A stretch of DNA of 64,000 nt from Catonia carolina (taxonomy: Eukaryota; Arthropoda; Insecta; Hemiptera; Achilidae). The notes under the pieces are model-generated. The model made no database searches, had not been told where the DNA came from, and saw only the letters and a list, made by a program, of their open reading frames with translations. The position numbers and the translations under genes were made by a program. This document shows, piece by piece, positions 44,710 to 56,200 of the stretch (its first letter is position 1; each line of letters starts with the position of its first letter). The stretch spans positions 62,056,541-62,120,540 of the forward strand of contig JAQMRL010000008.1 in NCBI GenBank assembly GCA_035578175.1, in the 5' to 3' direction.

Positions 44710-45445
44710 AATTTTTTAGCAAATATAAGGGTATATTGAAAACTAATGCCTTCATCGCTGTAACTATTAGTAATGGCCATATTTTTTATACATTAGTGTG
44801 AAATGATAGATTAAACTGTCACCAATATAATCACTTTTCCACATAGTTGCTGTTAACAGCGACAAATTTAAGCCAACATATTACACTTTGGAAAAATCCG
44901 TCACGGAAGAAATCTCAAGTTTTCGTACAGCACTATTTCCTCATCTTCGCTATCACCTGTGCATCTGAGGAGAAACGCTTGCCCTTGAGATGTTCCTTAA
45001 GCTTCAGAAAGAGGAAAAAGTCACAAGGCGCAAAATCTGGGCTTGCTAGTATTATGATAAATACTTCATCATGTAGATGAAGTAAAACGTTTTGAAATTC
45101 AAGCTTCTCTATTGTTGTACGCGTTTTCAGACTTGCGTAAGGACAAGCATTGTCATGATGCAGAATTGGTTCTTTGGACTAACCCTATGCAGCCATCGCT
45201 TCAGATTTGATAAGAGTAGCAACATAATGTTCGGAGTTAACAGTACAGCCATGTTTTAAAAACTCCATATCAATGATGCCATAATGATACCAGAAAACGG
45301 TAATCATGACTTTCCCGACAGATCGCATTGTTTTGAATTTTTCAGTTACGGCTGTGAATCGCTGCTAGGGTGACTTGTTTACAAAGAGTTCCAGCACATG
45401 ACTAACCACTTTTAAGACTGTCTGGCCCATCATTATAATAGTTGT
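44710..45445 (-). mobile_element. Decayed mariner fragment
   Basis: A minus-strand transposase. CVAVNS and the PDFFRDGF-like region near 44900, HLKGKRFSSD near 44985, the ASPDFAPCDFFLF region near 45030, LHHDNACPYASLKTRTTIEKLEFQ near 45130, and ITVFWYHYGIIDMEFLKHG.TVNSEHY near 45260 appear in the right order but in broken frames. The N-terminal part is missing. Confidence 0.8.
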
Positions 45446-45449
45446 AGTG

Positions 45450-46380
45450 ATGGAGGCACTTTTTTCAATACACTCTCGTATGTTGGAAATTGTATTAGAA
45501 TTGTTTATAGATTTTAATTAATTAAAATAGTACCTATTGCGAGTTAATTGTACAGTGATATTTTCATATATTTTATGTAAATCTAGACTCAGACTGTGTT
45601 CTCATTAAGTGCCAAAATATTTTTTAACAACTTTGATTCATTACAAAATATATTAATATATGTAATTTTAGTCAGTTCTAACCATTTTACAATCTTCAGA
45701 TTATTTTAAAAAAAATTTTTAGTTGATTTAAAGTCGCATCAACAGCTTGGCCATTAGTGACTAAAGCTGTGGTTATGGTGGAACCAGAACGGTGCATTTT
45801 GACTTGTAAATTTCCAGTCCCTAGCTGGAAATCAAATTCGGGATCTTTCTCTGATTCCATTATAGTAATTTTAATGCCATGTCAATGTAATATGAATGAC
45901 AGTTTTTAAGGTTTTTTCTGCCGAATTTGTAATAATTGATTATTATTATCAATATAGGTTAGTGGTTCAGGTGCTTCAATAAATACAATTATTATTTATC
46001 TCATAGAAATATGGATCTCTTTTTAAGTAATGGGTAAAGAATTAACTTAATGTTTTTTTTAAAAATAATTATGTAGGTTAAAATAAATAATGCTCATTAG
46101 TTTACTAGTTTTCTTTTGTTTGAATCATGCAAACTGCAACATCATTATATAAATTACCATTGAGTATAAAATGATTAATAAATTTTTCAAATTTTTACTA
46201 GAAACAAAAGCAACGCCATTATGTTAAAAGTGACTGAACACACCACTGATAACTACGCCTGTTTTTTTACATTTTTAAAATCATTTTAAAATATTTTAAT
46301 TGGTTATATTTTTACTGTTTTACTGTTTCTTATAAAATAAAAAGTTGAGAGAACCGTAAAAAACTTAAGTTAAATTATAA
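45450..46380. other. Unassigned AT-rich region
   Basis: No exon or recurring repeat recognised. A phrase near 45770-45860 (GGTTATGGTGGAACC, GGGATCTTTCTCTGATT) is of slightly higher GC content but has no open frame of note. Confidence 0.35.
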
Positions 46381-46385
46381 TTACT

Positions 46386-46560
46386 GGCTGCCTCCATGGC
46401 GTAGTGACAACGCCCTACCCTACAAAGCGGGAGGTCCCAGGTTCGATTCCTAGCTAGGGTCTGAAAAATTTAACAAGTTAAAAGCCACCATTACAGTACA
46501 GAAACCCACAGTAGTCACCAGTGACCAAGCGATCTATACCATTTAAAATAAACTAAAAAA
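46386..46560 (+). mobile_element. tRNA-derived SINE (family F)
   Basis: A-box-like ATGGCGTAGTGACAACGCC and B box AGGTTCGATTCC with tRNA-like spacing, then an unrelated body ending in ACTAAAAAAAA. The would-be acceptor stem does not pair well, so this is a SINE head and not a tRNA gene. Confidence 0.7.
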
Positions 46561-46569
46561 AATGACTAC

Positions 46570-47470
46570 TCATTTGTTATTGAACTGGGAAAACATAAAA
46601 AAATGGAACAATAAATTCTCATTTATGGAAATAATCTATTCTTTAATATAATAACACATCAGTTTATTAATATGTGCAGCTAAATGTAATGATTTGAAGT
46701 AATCATTATGAATGACAGTAATACTGAGAAGTTTATAATTGTACGTAAATGCGGAATATGGTGAAGCGCAGTAAGGCTAAGTAGAAACTGCAGTTGGCTG
46801 TTAGGAGTTGATACGTTACTATTGTCAGTAAAAAAACATTATTCTAACTAGCTTTATAGACTCTCAACTCTGATATTCTTTGAGTTGTTGAAAAATCCTA
46901 AACTAAACTTTTACCTATGTCCGTCCATCACATCCAGATGTCAGAAACTTTACAAGCGATAGCAGCATACGGTTTTCGAATTCGTAATCTATGCTAAAAG
47001 TTAGTGGGCAAAATATGGGTTTGAAGTTCCGGTTTTGATTGGAAGTGGCTCAAAACTGGAAGTCAAAAAAACAAAATCGAAATTTGGAAACAAGAATAGT
47101 TTCATTCGATTTCTCGTAAAGAGTAACTTTCTTACTTGGCTTTTCTTAAGGCTTGATCCCATTATGAGGAAGGATAACCCCCAATTTTTTAAGTGAACAT
47201 GCAGTGTGACTTCTCGAGTCTACTCCTTTTATTTAGAAAAAAATTCCACCAACCATGAAACGCTTCATCTTATGAAAAGGATTTTTTGTTTTCTTTTTTT
47301 TAAATTTTGTCGGCTCTACAAAATACAATCTACATCTACTGCAGTACAAATTACTAAAACAGTAGTAAAATATCGACATGAATACAAACTATAGTGTAAC
47401 TACTTCCAACTGTTATCAGTTACGGATGAGTAATTAAAAGTTGATGAACATATAATTTACACAATGAGAA
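46570..47470. other. Unassigned AT-rich region
   Basis: No supported gene. The short plus frame at 47206-47394 is not exon-like. Confidence 0.35.
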
Positions 47471-47475
47471 CTAAA

Positions 47476-47652
47476 CTATGCTTGAAGGAGACTAATGTTT
47501 TCAGAAAAGTATGTAACAGTTCCAAAAGCAATGTTTGGTGCAGCACATGGAATAGAGTCAGTACTATCCCCTCCACCAACAAAACTGTTAACATCTAACT
47601 TCAAGCTGTGGGGTGAAACTTCACCATGTTTTGCATTTACTCTATGTTCATA
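47476..47652 (-). CDS. Candidate terminal exon of an unidentified gene
   Basis: A minus-strand open frame with normal amino-acid composition: ...AKHGEVSPHSLKLDVNSF, then VGGGDSTDSIPCAAPNIAFG and TVTYFSENISLLQA, then TAG. The track-style start is a GTG, two codons after a TAA. A better reading is a splice acceptor at TATGAACATAG just before AGTAAATGC, which keeps the frame open. I do not recognise the protein. It lies downstream, in the minus direction, of both LITAF terminal exons, so it could be an alternative last exon or belong to another gene. Confidence 0.4.
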   Translation of the reverse strand, partial: YEHRVNAKHGEVSPHSLKLDVNSFVGGGDSTDSIPCAAPNIAFGTVTYFSENISLLQA

Positions 47653-47867
47653 AATAAGTTTGTCTGTCACATGTTATTTATAAAAGTATGTGTAAATTAA
47701 TGTGATATTCATTTGTTATTAAGTAATTTTGAAGATTTTTTTCTGTTACCTTTAATGATACTGTATTATTTTATTATTATTATTATTTGCATGTTACTGT
47801 TAAGTAGTTTTTATACTTGATTAAAGTTTTTATTTTAAAGTAATTGCAAATTATAATTTTTTTTAAA

Positions 47868-48255
47868 TGCCCATAACAGACAGATAGTGTTAAATTATTT
47901 GCACTCGATCTGCTAGTTCCAGGGCTACAAAAAATAGTTCTGTTTCTTAGAACACATGGTCAGCCAATTATTTGACTGAAACATTTAAGAACAGAAGAGG
48001 TAGAGGTGTAAAATACACTATTTAGGTTATTTCCTTTGAGAGTAATGAATTTCATTATACAGCCAGACCCTGTGGTGAATGAAGTGAAGGTGTCATTTGC
48101 AGGGTAGTAAGTAGATGCTTTTCAGATGGCCTGGTATGCTGATTAGGCATACTTTTCCATTCAGTGAGGAAGGTAAAGGTAAACTACGTTTTACTTAGTA
48201 ATGCCTCTAGTGTCAAACCAGCCTTTTGGCTGATGACCTAAGCAACAACATATTT
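47868..48255 (+). repeat. Family A repeat, copy A4
   Basis: From GCCCATAACAGACAG to GACCTAAGCAACAACATAT. The AGCAACAAC variant at its end is shared with copy A5 but not with other copies, supporting a common origin by segmental duplication. Confidence 0.9.
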
Positions 48256-48395
48256 TTTTTAAGAAATACATTTTACCTACAAACTAAAACTATGGTTTCA
48301 TATAACAAATATTCAGTTGTTATTCTCACGTTGTATTCATTGGCTTTTAATGTGTATGGTTTTGTGAGAAGTAAAATGCTTTAACCCTTATACAT
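48255..48395 (+). repeat. Spacer duplicated at 53640-53775
   Basis: TTTTACCTACAAACTAAAAC, CAAATATTCAGTTGTTATTC and GTAAAATGCTTTAA recur in the same order at 53640-53775. It forms part of the tandem unit that carries the LITAF terminal exon. Confidence 0.85.
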
Positions 48396-48624
48396 CCAAT
48401 AGCCAGCCAATATACGGTTGTTAGATGATGATTGTGTAAGTACTCAACAGTTTGTGTAATAGTGAAGGTCAATGTACTTCAATTAGTGGGGAATTTTCTA
48501 TTGATCTGTGAATTTTGTGGTACCACTGAATTCCGACTTTTTTTTTAAGAAAACCATGTAAAGGCTGTATCTCATCTAAAATTAGAGTTATAATGTGTTT
48601 TAAAGCTCGAATGGTAAGGGTAGG

Positions 48625-48628
<4 letters not shown>

Positions 48629-48668
<40 letters not shown>
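48629..48668. repeat. Poly(T) tract of 40
   Basis: Forty consecutive T residues. Could be the A-tail of a minus-strand retroposed sequence or a simple expansion. Confidence 0.95.
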
Positions 48669-48669
<1 letters not shown>

Positions 48670-48869
48670 TATATTGTTCAGTAATCTTCCTTATAGCAAA
48701 ACCAGTTGATTTGAATATGACCTGAAAAAGGGAATAAACCCTCTGAGATTCGTATAATACCTAATTTTAGACACTTCTTCACAATGCAACTACTGTATTC
48801 TAATTTTTTTCTACATGCACGTGTTCACAAAATTCCATGCTCTCATATATTAACATATATCATACTAGC

Positions 48870-49085
48870 GGGTTCCGCGTGGCTTCGCCCACGCAAATAT
48901 AACAAAGAATCAGCTGTTTAAGTATACTCTCTGTATTTCTTATGGGAGGGTATTTTTGCACATTCTACCATTTTGCAAAATCCTTTCTTAGCAACAGCTT
49001 AGAAAACTTAAGTTGATCTATAAATCAGGACTTCTCTTTTTATATAATAGATAGCGCCTCCTCGTGGCTTCGCCCATGCAATTTT
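48870..49085. repeat. Two copies of a CGTGGCTTCGCCCA repeat end
   Basis: ACTAGCGGGTTCCGCGTGGC and CTTCGCCCACGCAA near 48868, and GATAGCGCCTCCTCGTGGCT and TCGCCCATGCAA near 49048. They look like the same short repeat terminus twice in direct order, a phrase often seen at the ends of dispersed elements in insects. Confidence 0.6.
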
Positions 49086-49089
49086 AAGG

Positions 49090-49945
49090 CTATGATTCTG
49101 TATTTTAATTTGCTAATAACTTAAGTCACAAATATAATTTTTTTTTGGAATTATGTATAAAGAACAATTCACACACATGTCGCGTCACTGTTCCGAAATG
49201 GAACCGGCACGGCCACTCGAAGTCAAAAATGATGACAGTATTCACACACGTACGTCAGTTTTTCTTCCGTCAAACTCCATTCAGTCATTTTACATAGAGA
49301 CAAACACGTCCGTAAAAAACAAAATATCGTCGAGAAAAAAAAATCATTTTGACGGTTCGGTGACGGCGACAAGACTGATGCGCCGGATTCGGAACAGTGC
49401 CCGATGCTCAGTGTATACAATATCATTAATTTTTCAAGGAAGAATATTTTTCTGTGACTGATAAATAACTGTAGGAATGGGTCAATGACATCAGCTCAAA
49501 GAGAGCAGTTTTTCTGCCTTCCTTTTACCATAGACAATCCATGTTTACTTGACTCTCACGTACGCTTGAATAGCCATATAGTGTGGTAAGTGACTACCTT
49601 ATTTTTTTAAAATACATTATCTTAGGGCATTTGATACATCAAATTTTTGCTAGACATTTTTCTATAATACCAGACTAAGAAAAAATTATTTATTGCCAAA
49701 TTTTGATAAAAATGCGCAACTGCATAAATTACTACAATTTTTTTGTAAATTCGCTGTAACTGGCATAAAAAACTGAGTTCATGTTTGTTTTTTAAAACAT
49801 CCCTCAAAGTTTTCTTAATGTCTCACAAAAATTTCAAATTTTTTGGATAAAATTGCTGAGTACCGGAGCGATCTCAGGATTAGTGTTGAAGAGTTTTTAT
49901 TCTCAAACCTGTCGGTCGCACGAAGGTCAATTTTATTTTGCCGTA
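49090..49945. other. Unassigned region with one CpG-containing frame
   Basis: A plus-strand frame at 49153-49461 (102 codons, Ser/Thr/Arg-rich) is not recognised and lacks supporting splice or promoter signals. It could be part of an unclassified repeat. Confidence 0.3.
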
Positions 49946-50152
49946 AAGCACATTGAGGGGGTTTCTAGTAATATATAAATAAATTGTGATTTGATAACAC
50001 AATTTTTAAATACATACATTTTTATTATATCTAAATATAAAACAGTACATTAAAAAGTATACTGTTTGCAGATTTTAGTGGTAGCTTGTGTTTGAAACAG
50101 TAATAATTTTGTAAACTTATAACACATGGAGATTTTGTTTTGTATGAAATAG

Positions 50153-50261
50153 TTATCGGTGGTAAACAGCTATAACTACGCCACAGTTAGGACATGCATG
50201 AACTACATCTTTCATTTTGTTTATAAGACATGGTATACAACAGCAACAACAAATCCAACCA
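50153..50261 (-). CDS. LITAF terminal exon, distal copy
   Basis: Acceptor TTTTTTTTTTATTCCAG on the minus strand, then T|GGT TGG ATT..., 35 codons and TAA. The protein differs from the proximal copy only at two conservative positions (GVVIAVYHR versus GVIIAIYHR). Two further differences (GGT/GGA and GGC/GGA) are silent. The frame, acceptor and stop are all intact, so it could be used as an alternative last exon. Confidence 0.85.
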
Positions 50262-53200
50262 CTGGAATAAAAAAAAACTAAAATGTAAGTAAATTTCATT
50301 CAATATTAGTACCTTCTCTAAAATAATTATTTCCATTAGTAATATAAGTTACCCATAACAGGCAGGTGGAGTGTTAAATTATCTGCATTTGACCTACTAG
50401 TCCCAGGGCTACAAATAATATAGGGTAATTCATTTAAAAGTAGCCCGCTGCATTTAACAGCGGCCTTCGGCACTCAATTGGATTCAAATAGTAAATGAAT
50501 AAATAGAATTACTTAATACATAATTTTACATATTTATTTAAAATTTATATACAAATTTCAACTTCACCTTTACAGTAGATGCTGAAAGTGGCGTCCTTGA
50601 GCGCTTACACATTTTTGCGCTCGTTCAATGTTATTAATGCACACACGACGCAATACGGAAACGTCTATAGCTTGAATGGCTGCCACGATGTTATTAGCTC
50701 ATGTGTACTGCAGGGGTTTGTTTGGTAAACAGTTCCTTTTAAATAACCCCATAGAAAAAAATCGCACATACTCAAATGAGGTGAACGAGGAGGCCACAAA
50801 TCTTCACTAACAACTCGCATGGGTAAAGCCTGATTGATATGAGATAGGGACTGGCGAGACGTGTGACATGTTGCACCATCTTGCTGGAAAAAATTGTACT
50901 CTATAATAATATAATAATTAAATAATAATAATATAAATTGTACTATAAAGGGCAGTCTATCACATCGTGATCAGTGCTGCCAATACAGCTTATGAAAATT
51001 ACTTGAGCGGCGGGCTACTTTTAAATGAATCACCCAAATGAATCTGTTTCTTTTAACCCATGTTCAGCCAATTATTTGACTGAAGCATTTAAGAACAGAA
51101 GATGTAGAGGTGTACTATATTACATGTAATTTCAATAGAAGCTTGCACTGTACACATTTCCTCTACTTGCCTCCTCCTTTTTATTCTGAGTAGTCAATAT
51201 AGGTACCGGTTGTTAGAAAAGTATGCCTCTTAACTTTTACCAGTGTTTAATACTTATGTGTTTGTATAAATTTATTTCTTGTCAAGTTATTCTGGTTGAT
51301 TATATAATCCTGTTTTAGTTTATATATATCACGTACTGATTGGTACATGCGTAAATTACCATAGTCATCATTGACCGGTACTGCAGTACGCTTTAATCTC
51401 TTGTGCACTGAACGGAAACCCAAACTGAACTGGGGAATTTCTTTGTACTATAATATAAACAGCCTTACATTTTGTGTTGACAATTATAAAAGCAAACACT
51501 GATGAATATAATAAAAGACGTATTACAGAAGCTTCTATTGATATTACATATGGCATAGTCAGTGTTATCTCCTCTGAGAGTAATGAAGTTCATCATTGTA
51601 TGGCCAGACCCTGTGGTGAATGAAGTGAAGGTGTCATTTGCAGGGTGGAAAGTAAATGCTTTTCGGATGGCCTGGCATGCTGATAAGCATACTTTTCCAC
51701 TTAGTGAGAAAGGCTATTGTAAACCACATTTTACTTAGTAAAGCCTCTAGAGGTTCAAATATGTTGCTGGTTTAGAAAATATTTTTAGAGGTTTGAAAAT
51801 ATGCCGTGCCTGAATGGGATTCGAACTCAAGACTGCATGATGAGAGGCGATGACCTTAGCAACAACATATCGTTATAATGAAGCCTGCTAAAATTAAAAT
51901 CAGCTTTTCATAAACAGCTGACTAATTATAAAAGATACATTTGATTGTTGGATCGCAAGGGTCAGTTTGAATGGCTGATGTGTTAGTGGTCTAGATTGTA
52001 CGGGATATTTCATTACAGTGAAGTTTGTTATTTTGTCCTGAGATATTGTATTTTAAAATACAGGGTGGCGCACATAAAAGTAGCCCTGTAAATAAAGTGC
52101 AACACAATTGAAATGAAATCTGTTTATTTACAAATACGAATAATTTTTTTTATTATTTTAATCAATAGTCTAATATTGTTACGTTATTACACGATATGTT
52201 GAAAGTGATCACCGTCAGCTTGTACACATAAGATAGCGTAGCGTAGCATATTCTGAAATACAGACTGGAGTTCAGGAGCTGCAATGATGCATGTGATGTT
52301 CATGATCGAGATCTTTAGGTCTTCAATGGGTTTTGGATTGCTGGCATATACTTTATTCTTTAAATTTCCCCATAAGTAGTAATCACAAGGAGACAAATCC
52401 GGTGGTCGCGGCGGCCATAAGCCTGAAGAGATAGTCCTCTCATCGGTAAAAACACTACGCACACGAGCCAGTGATTTGCGAGATGTGTGACAAGTCGCCC
52501 TGTCTTGTTGGAAAAAAGAATATGTAATTTCGTGTGGTGCTAATTGATTAATAAATTGATCAAAAATCTGCAGGTAGACATCGGTATTAACTGTTGTCTC
52601 AAGAAAATTGGCCCAACAATTCGTTCCGCTGAAACGGCACACCAAACACCGATTTTCATGTCACCGGTTGTTCATAAAAGGCATGCGGGTTTATGGCAGA
52701 CCAAATTCTTCCATTTTGGGCATTAACATAACCTGACACATGAAACCATGCTTCATCAGAGGAAAAGAAAAGATATGGGTCCATTTCACCGTCCGCTACT
52801 TTTTGAAGTAGCCAGTTACAGTATGTCACTCTCTTACCTTTATCTGCTGGCAGAAGTTCATGAACAGCACTGATTCTGTAAGGTTTCAGTTTCAAAGCAT
52901 GTAAAACTCTTTGACAAGATCTGCGTGACACACCAACTTGCTGTGATAAATGCCGAGTGGACTTACATGGACTTTGTTCTATACGAGCTGCAATGTTAGC
53001 AACAACTTCAGGTGTTCGGATTAAATTAGGCTTATTTCTTGATGTATTTTCAATTGAGCTCGTACTACGCCACTTTTGTAACAACATTTGAACCATCCTC
53101 TTGACAAGAATAGTACTCTGGGTATTTCTCACCAAACTTTTCACGCGTTTCATTAATTGAACCGTTTTGAACATAGCACTCGACAATAAAAACTCTGTTC

Positions 53201-56200
53201 CAGTGAATATGATGGCATTGTAACAACTAACCAGTCTACATCTGGTGTGTGTACCAGGTGAATGATTTATATATTTATCTCTGGTGTGTACTAAGCTTCT
53301 GTGACATTCACATTTTAAGGTTAAACATGCAGGTTGTACATGGGAAGGGAAAATGGGGAGAATTTTCCTTGACTCGGCATAAACATTATACAATCTCGGC
53401 TAAGTTACAGGGCTACGTTTATGTGCGCCACCCTGTAGATTCGGTAAGGGACATTATTTATTTTATTTTATTGTTGATAAATTATGTAAATTGCTTTGTT
53501 TTAAATGTTTAAGAACTTATTTCATGAACTCATTGTTGTTATTTTTATGGGTTAGTTTTGTTGAATAAATATATGTGAAATTAATTAAATTAAATAACTT
53601 TAATTTAGTTTACTATAACAAGTAATAACAATTTTTTTTAAATAGATTTTACCTACATACTTAAACTACTTTTTTCTTATAGCAAATATTCAGTTGTTAT
53701 TCTCAGGTTGTATTTCTCATTGGATTTCAACATGTATGATTTTGTGATAAGTAAAACGCTTTAATTTTAGTTTGCCGTAAAGCACAGTGAGGGGGTTTCT
53801 AGTAATATATAAAGAAATTTTGATTTGATAATAACACAATTATTTATGAACATAATTTAAATATTTTCAGTTTTGCCAATTTTATTCCAATATCTATACA
53901 CATTTTTATTATGTCTAAATATGAAACCATATATTGCAAAGATTTTGTTTTGTATGATTTTGTATGAAATAGTTATCGGTGGTAAATAGCTATGATTACT
54001 CCACAGTTAGGACATGCATGAACTACATCTTTCATTTTGTTTATAAGACATGGTATACAACAGCAACAACAAATCCATCCACTGGAATAAAAAAAAACTC
54101 GAATGTAAGTAAATTAAATTTACGAGGGTTATCCAGAAAAAACCTCCGTTTTGAAATAAAAAGTAAACGAGTGAAGATACAAAAACTTTATTATATACAT
54201 ATTAAAACTACAGTTTTTCTCTATTTTTCGACATAGTCGCCAAACAGATTCAAGCACTTGTCGTACCTTGGAACTGTCTTTGAAATACCCTCTGCACAAA
54301 AATCTGCTGCCTATGAATGTAGCCAACCATTCACAGCGTTTTGAAGCTCTTTGTCATTGGTGAACCGCTGAGATGCAAGCCATCGCTTCATGTTCGGGAA
54401 CAGGTGAAAGTCACTAGGAGCCAAGTCCGGGCTGTATGGGGGATGATCGAAAACGTCCCATTTAAACTTGGCCAAAAGTTCATTTGTTCTTCGAGCTGTA
54501 TGAGGGCGAGAAAAACTTGAATTTTTGGCCAAGTTTAAATGGGACATTTTCGATCATCCCCACATACAGCCAGGACTTGGCTCCTAGTGACTTTCACCTG
54601 CTCCCGAACATGAAGCGGTGGCTTGCATCTCAGCGGTTCGCCAATGACAAAGAGCTTCAAAACGCCGTGAATGGTTGGCTACATTCACAGGCGGGAGATT
54701 TTTATGCAGAGGGTATTTCAAAGACAGTTCCAAGGTACGACAAGTCCTTGAATCTGTTTGGTGACTATGTCAAAAAATAGAGAAAAACTGTAGTTTTAAT
54801 ACGTATATAATAAAGTTTTTGTATCTTCACTCGTTTACTTTTTATTTCAAAACGGAGGTTATTTTCTGGATAACCCTCGTACTATTCTCTAAAATAATTA
54901 TTTCCGTTAGTAATATAAGTTGCCCATAACAGGCAGGTAGAGTGTTAAATTATTTGCACTCCATCTGCAAGTTCCAGGGCTACAAAAAATAGTTCTGTTT
55001 CTTATCACATGGTCAGCCAATTATTTGACTCGAGAATTTAAGAACAGAAGAGGTAGAGGTGTAAAAGATACTAGTTAAGAGTTATCTCCTCTAAGAGTAA
55101 TGAATTTCATCATTATATAGCCAGACCCTGTGGTGAATGAAGTGTAGATGTCATTTGCAGGGTGGAAAGTAGATGCTTTTCAGAGGGCCTGGCATGCTGA
55201 TAAGCATACCTTTCCACTCAGTGAGAAAGGCATTTGTAAACCACCTCACTCTTCATTTTACTTAGTGAAGCCTCTCGATGGAGGTTTAAACTAGCCTTTC
55301 AGCTGATGACCTAAACAACAGTTATACATGGTTATTGAGGTCACATGTCACTTTGCCATAAACTTTGATTTATACATTGTATTTAAAAAAAGAATGGAAC
55401 AAGTTTTGACAAGTCATCGTAGAACTTTTGTAATTTATCAAATTATTATTGGTTTTCATGGAGAGCTTGATGTTGACAAAAAAATACATTGTTTTCAGAG
55501 AATGAGCTTAACAAATGAAAATGTACTATAGATTTTAAAGAACCAAAGTATTGATTTCTGACAGGAGGTGAATGGAGCCTTTTTCTCCATAAATTCTTCT
55601 TGCATTATTTAGTAAACAGGTTATTGATGTTACAGTAATATAATCAAAACTAAAACTAGAAGTGCCATGCACCTTTCAAACCTGCAATCTACCTAACTAT
55701 AATCGACTGTTTTGTGTGATTCACACTGTAAGAGAGAAAGGTAGTATAGGGAGAGACTGATATATAGGGTGGAGTATTTGTATACAAGAAGACAAAAAAT
55801 ATGAAAATATGCACATCAAAAGAATTTATCTACGACTAGAAAAACTAATCATCGGACCAGTAGACGATCTCAGAGAATCATTGGATTCTTGGTGTAACCA
55901 TTGTTTCTACTGCTTCTCTCCCAACTTCCTTTAGCCAGATGAAAGAGTAAATAAGAGATTCTCTTGCAAGTATTTGACAGATATCAAGTATACTGAATTC
56001 CTGAAAGAGCTGTTCAAAAGGATACCTTGGTAGTTTTTTTATTAATTATTCTTAAAATTAGCTTCTGAATTTTCTGTATAGTCTTAAGAAAAGAAGTTAG
56101 TATGCTGGCAGTTAATTTCACAAAAACAAATTATGACCAGATTCAACCCAATACGTTTTTCAGGTTCAAAACAAGCATTCACTGATACAATATGTTGATT

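Larger units (their letters stand above)
50352..51870 (+). repeat. Family A repeat, copy A5, split by two elements
   Basis: Starts ACCCATAACAGGCAGG and ends AGCAACAACATAT. It is interrupted by an IS630-type element (50423-51035) and by a MITE with ends resembling ACTAT...AGAAGCT (51114-51560). A SINE family E fragment lies near its end (51783-51855). Removing these leaves one continuous family A copy. Confidence 0.85.

Noticed and set aside
46386..46465. tRNA gene, suggested by A- and B-box motifs (also at 30.7, 35.0, 61.8 and 63.05 kb).
   Set aside because: The acceptor stems do not pair, each head is followed by a SINE-like body, and several recur as families in the window.
48629..48668. 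The 40-T tract as a retrogene or SINE tail.
   Set aside because: No recognisable retroposed body or target duplication next to it could be established.
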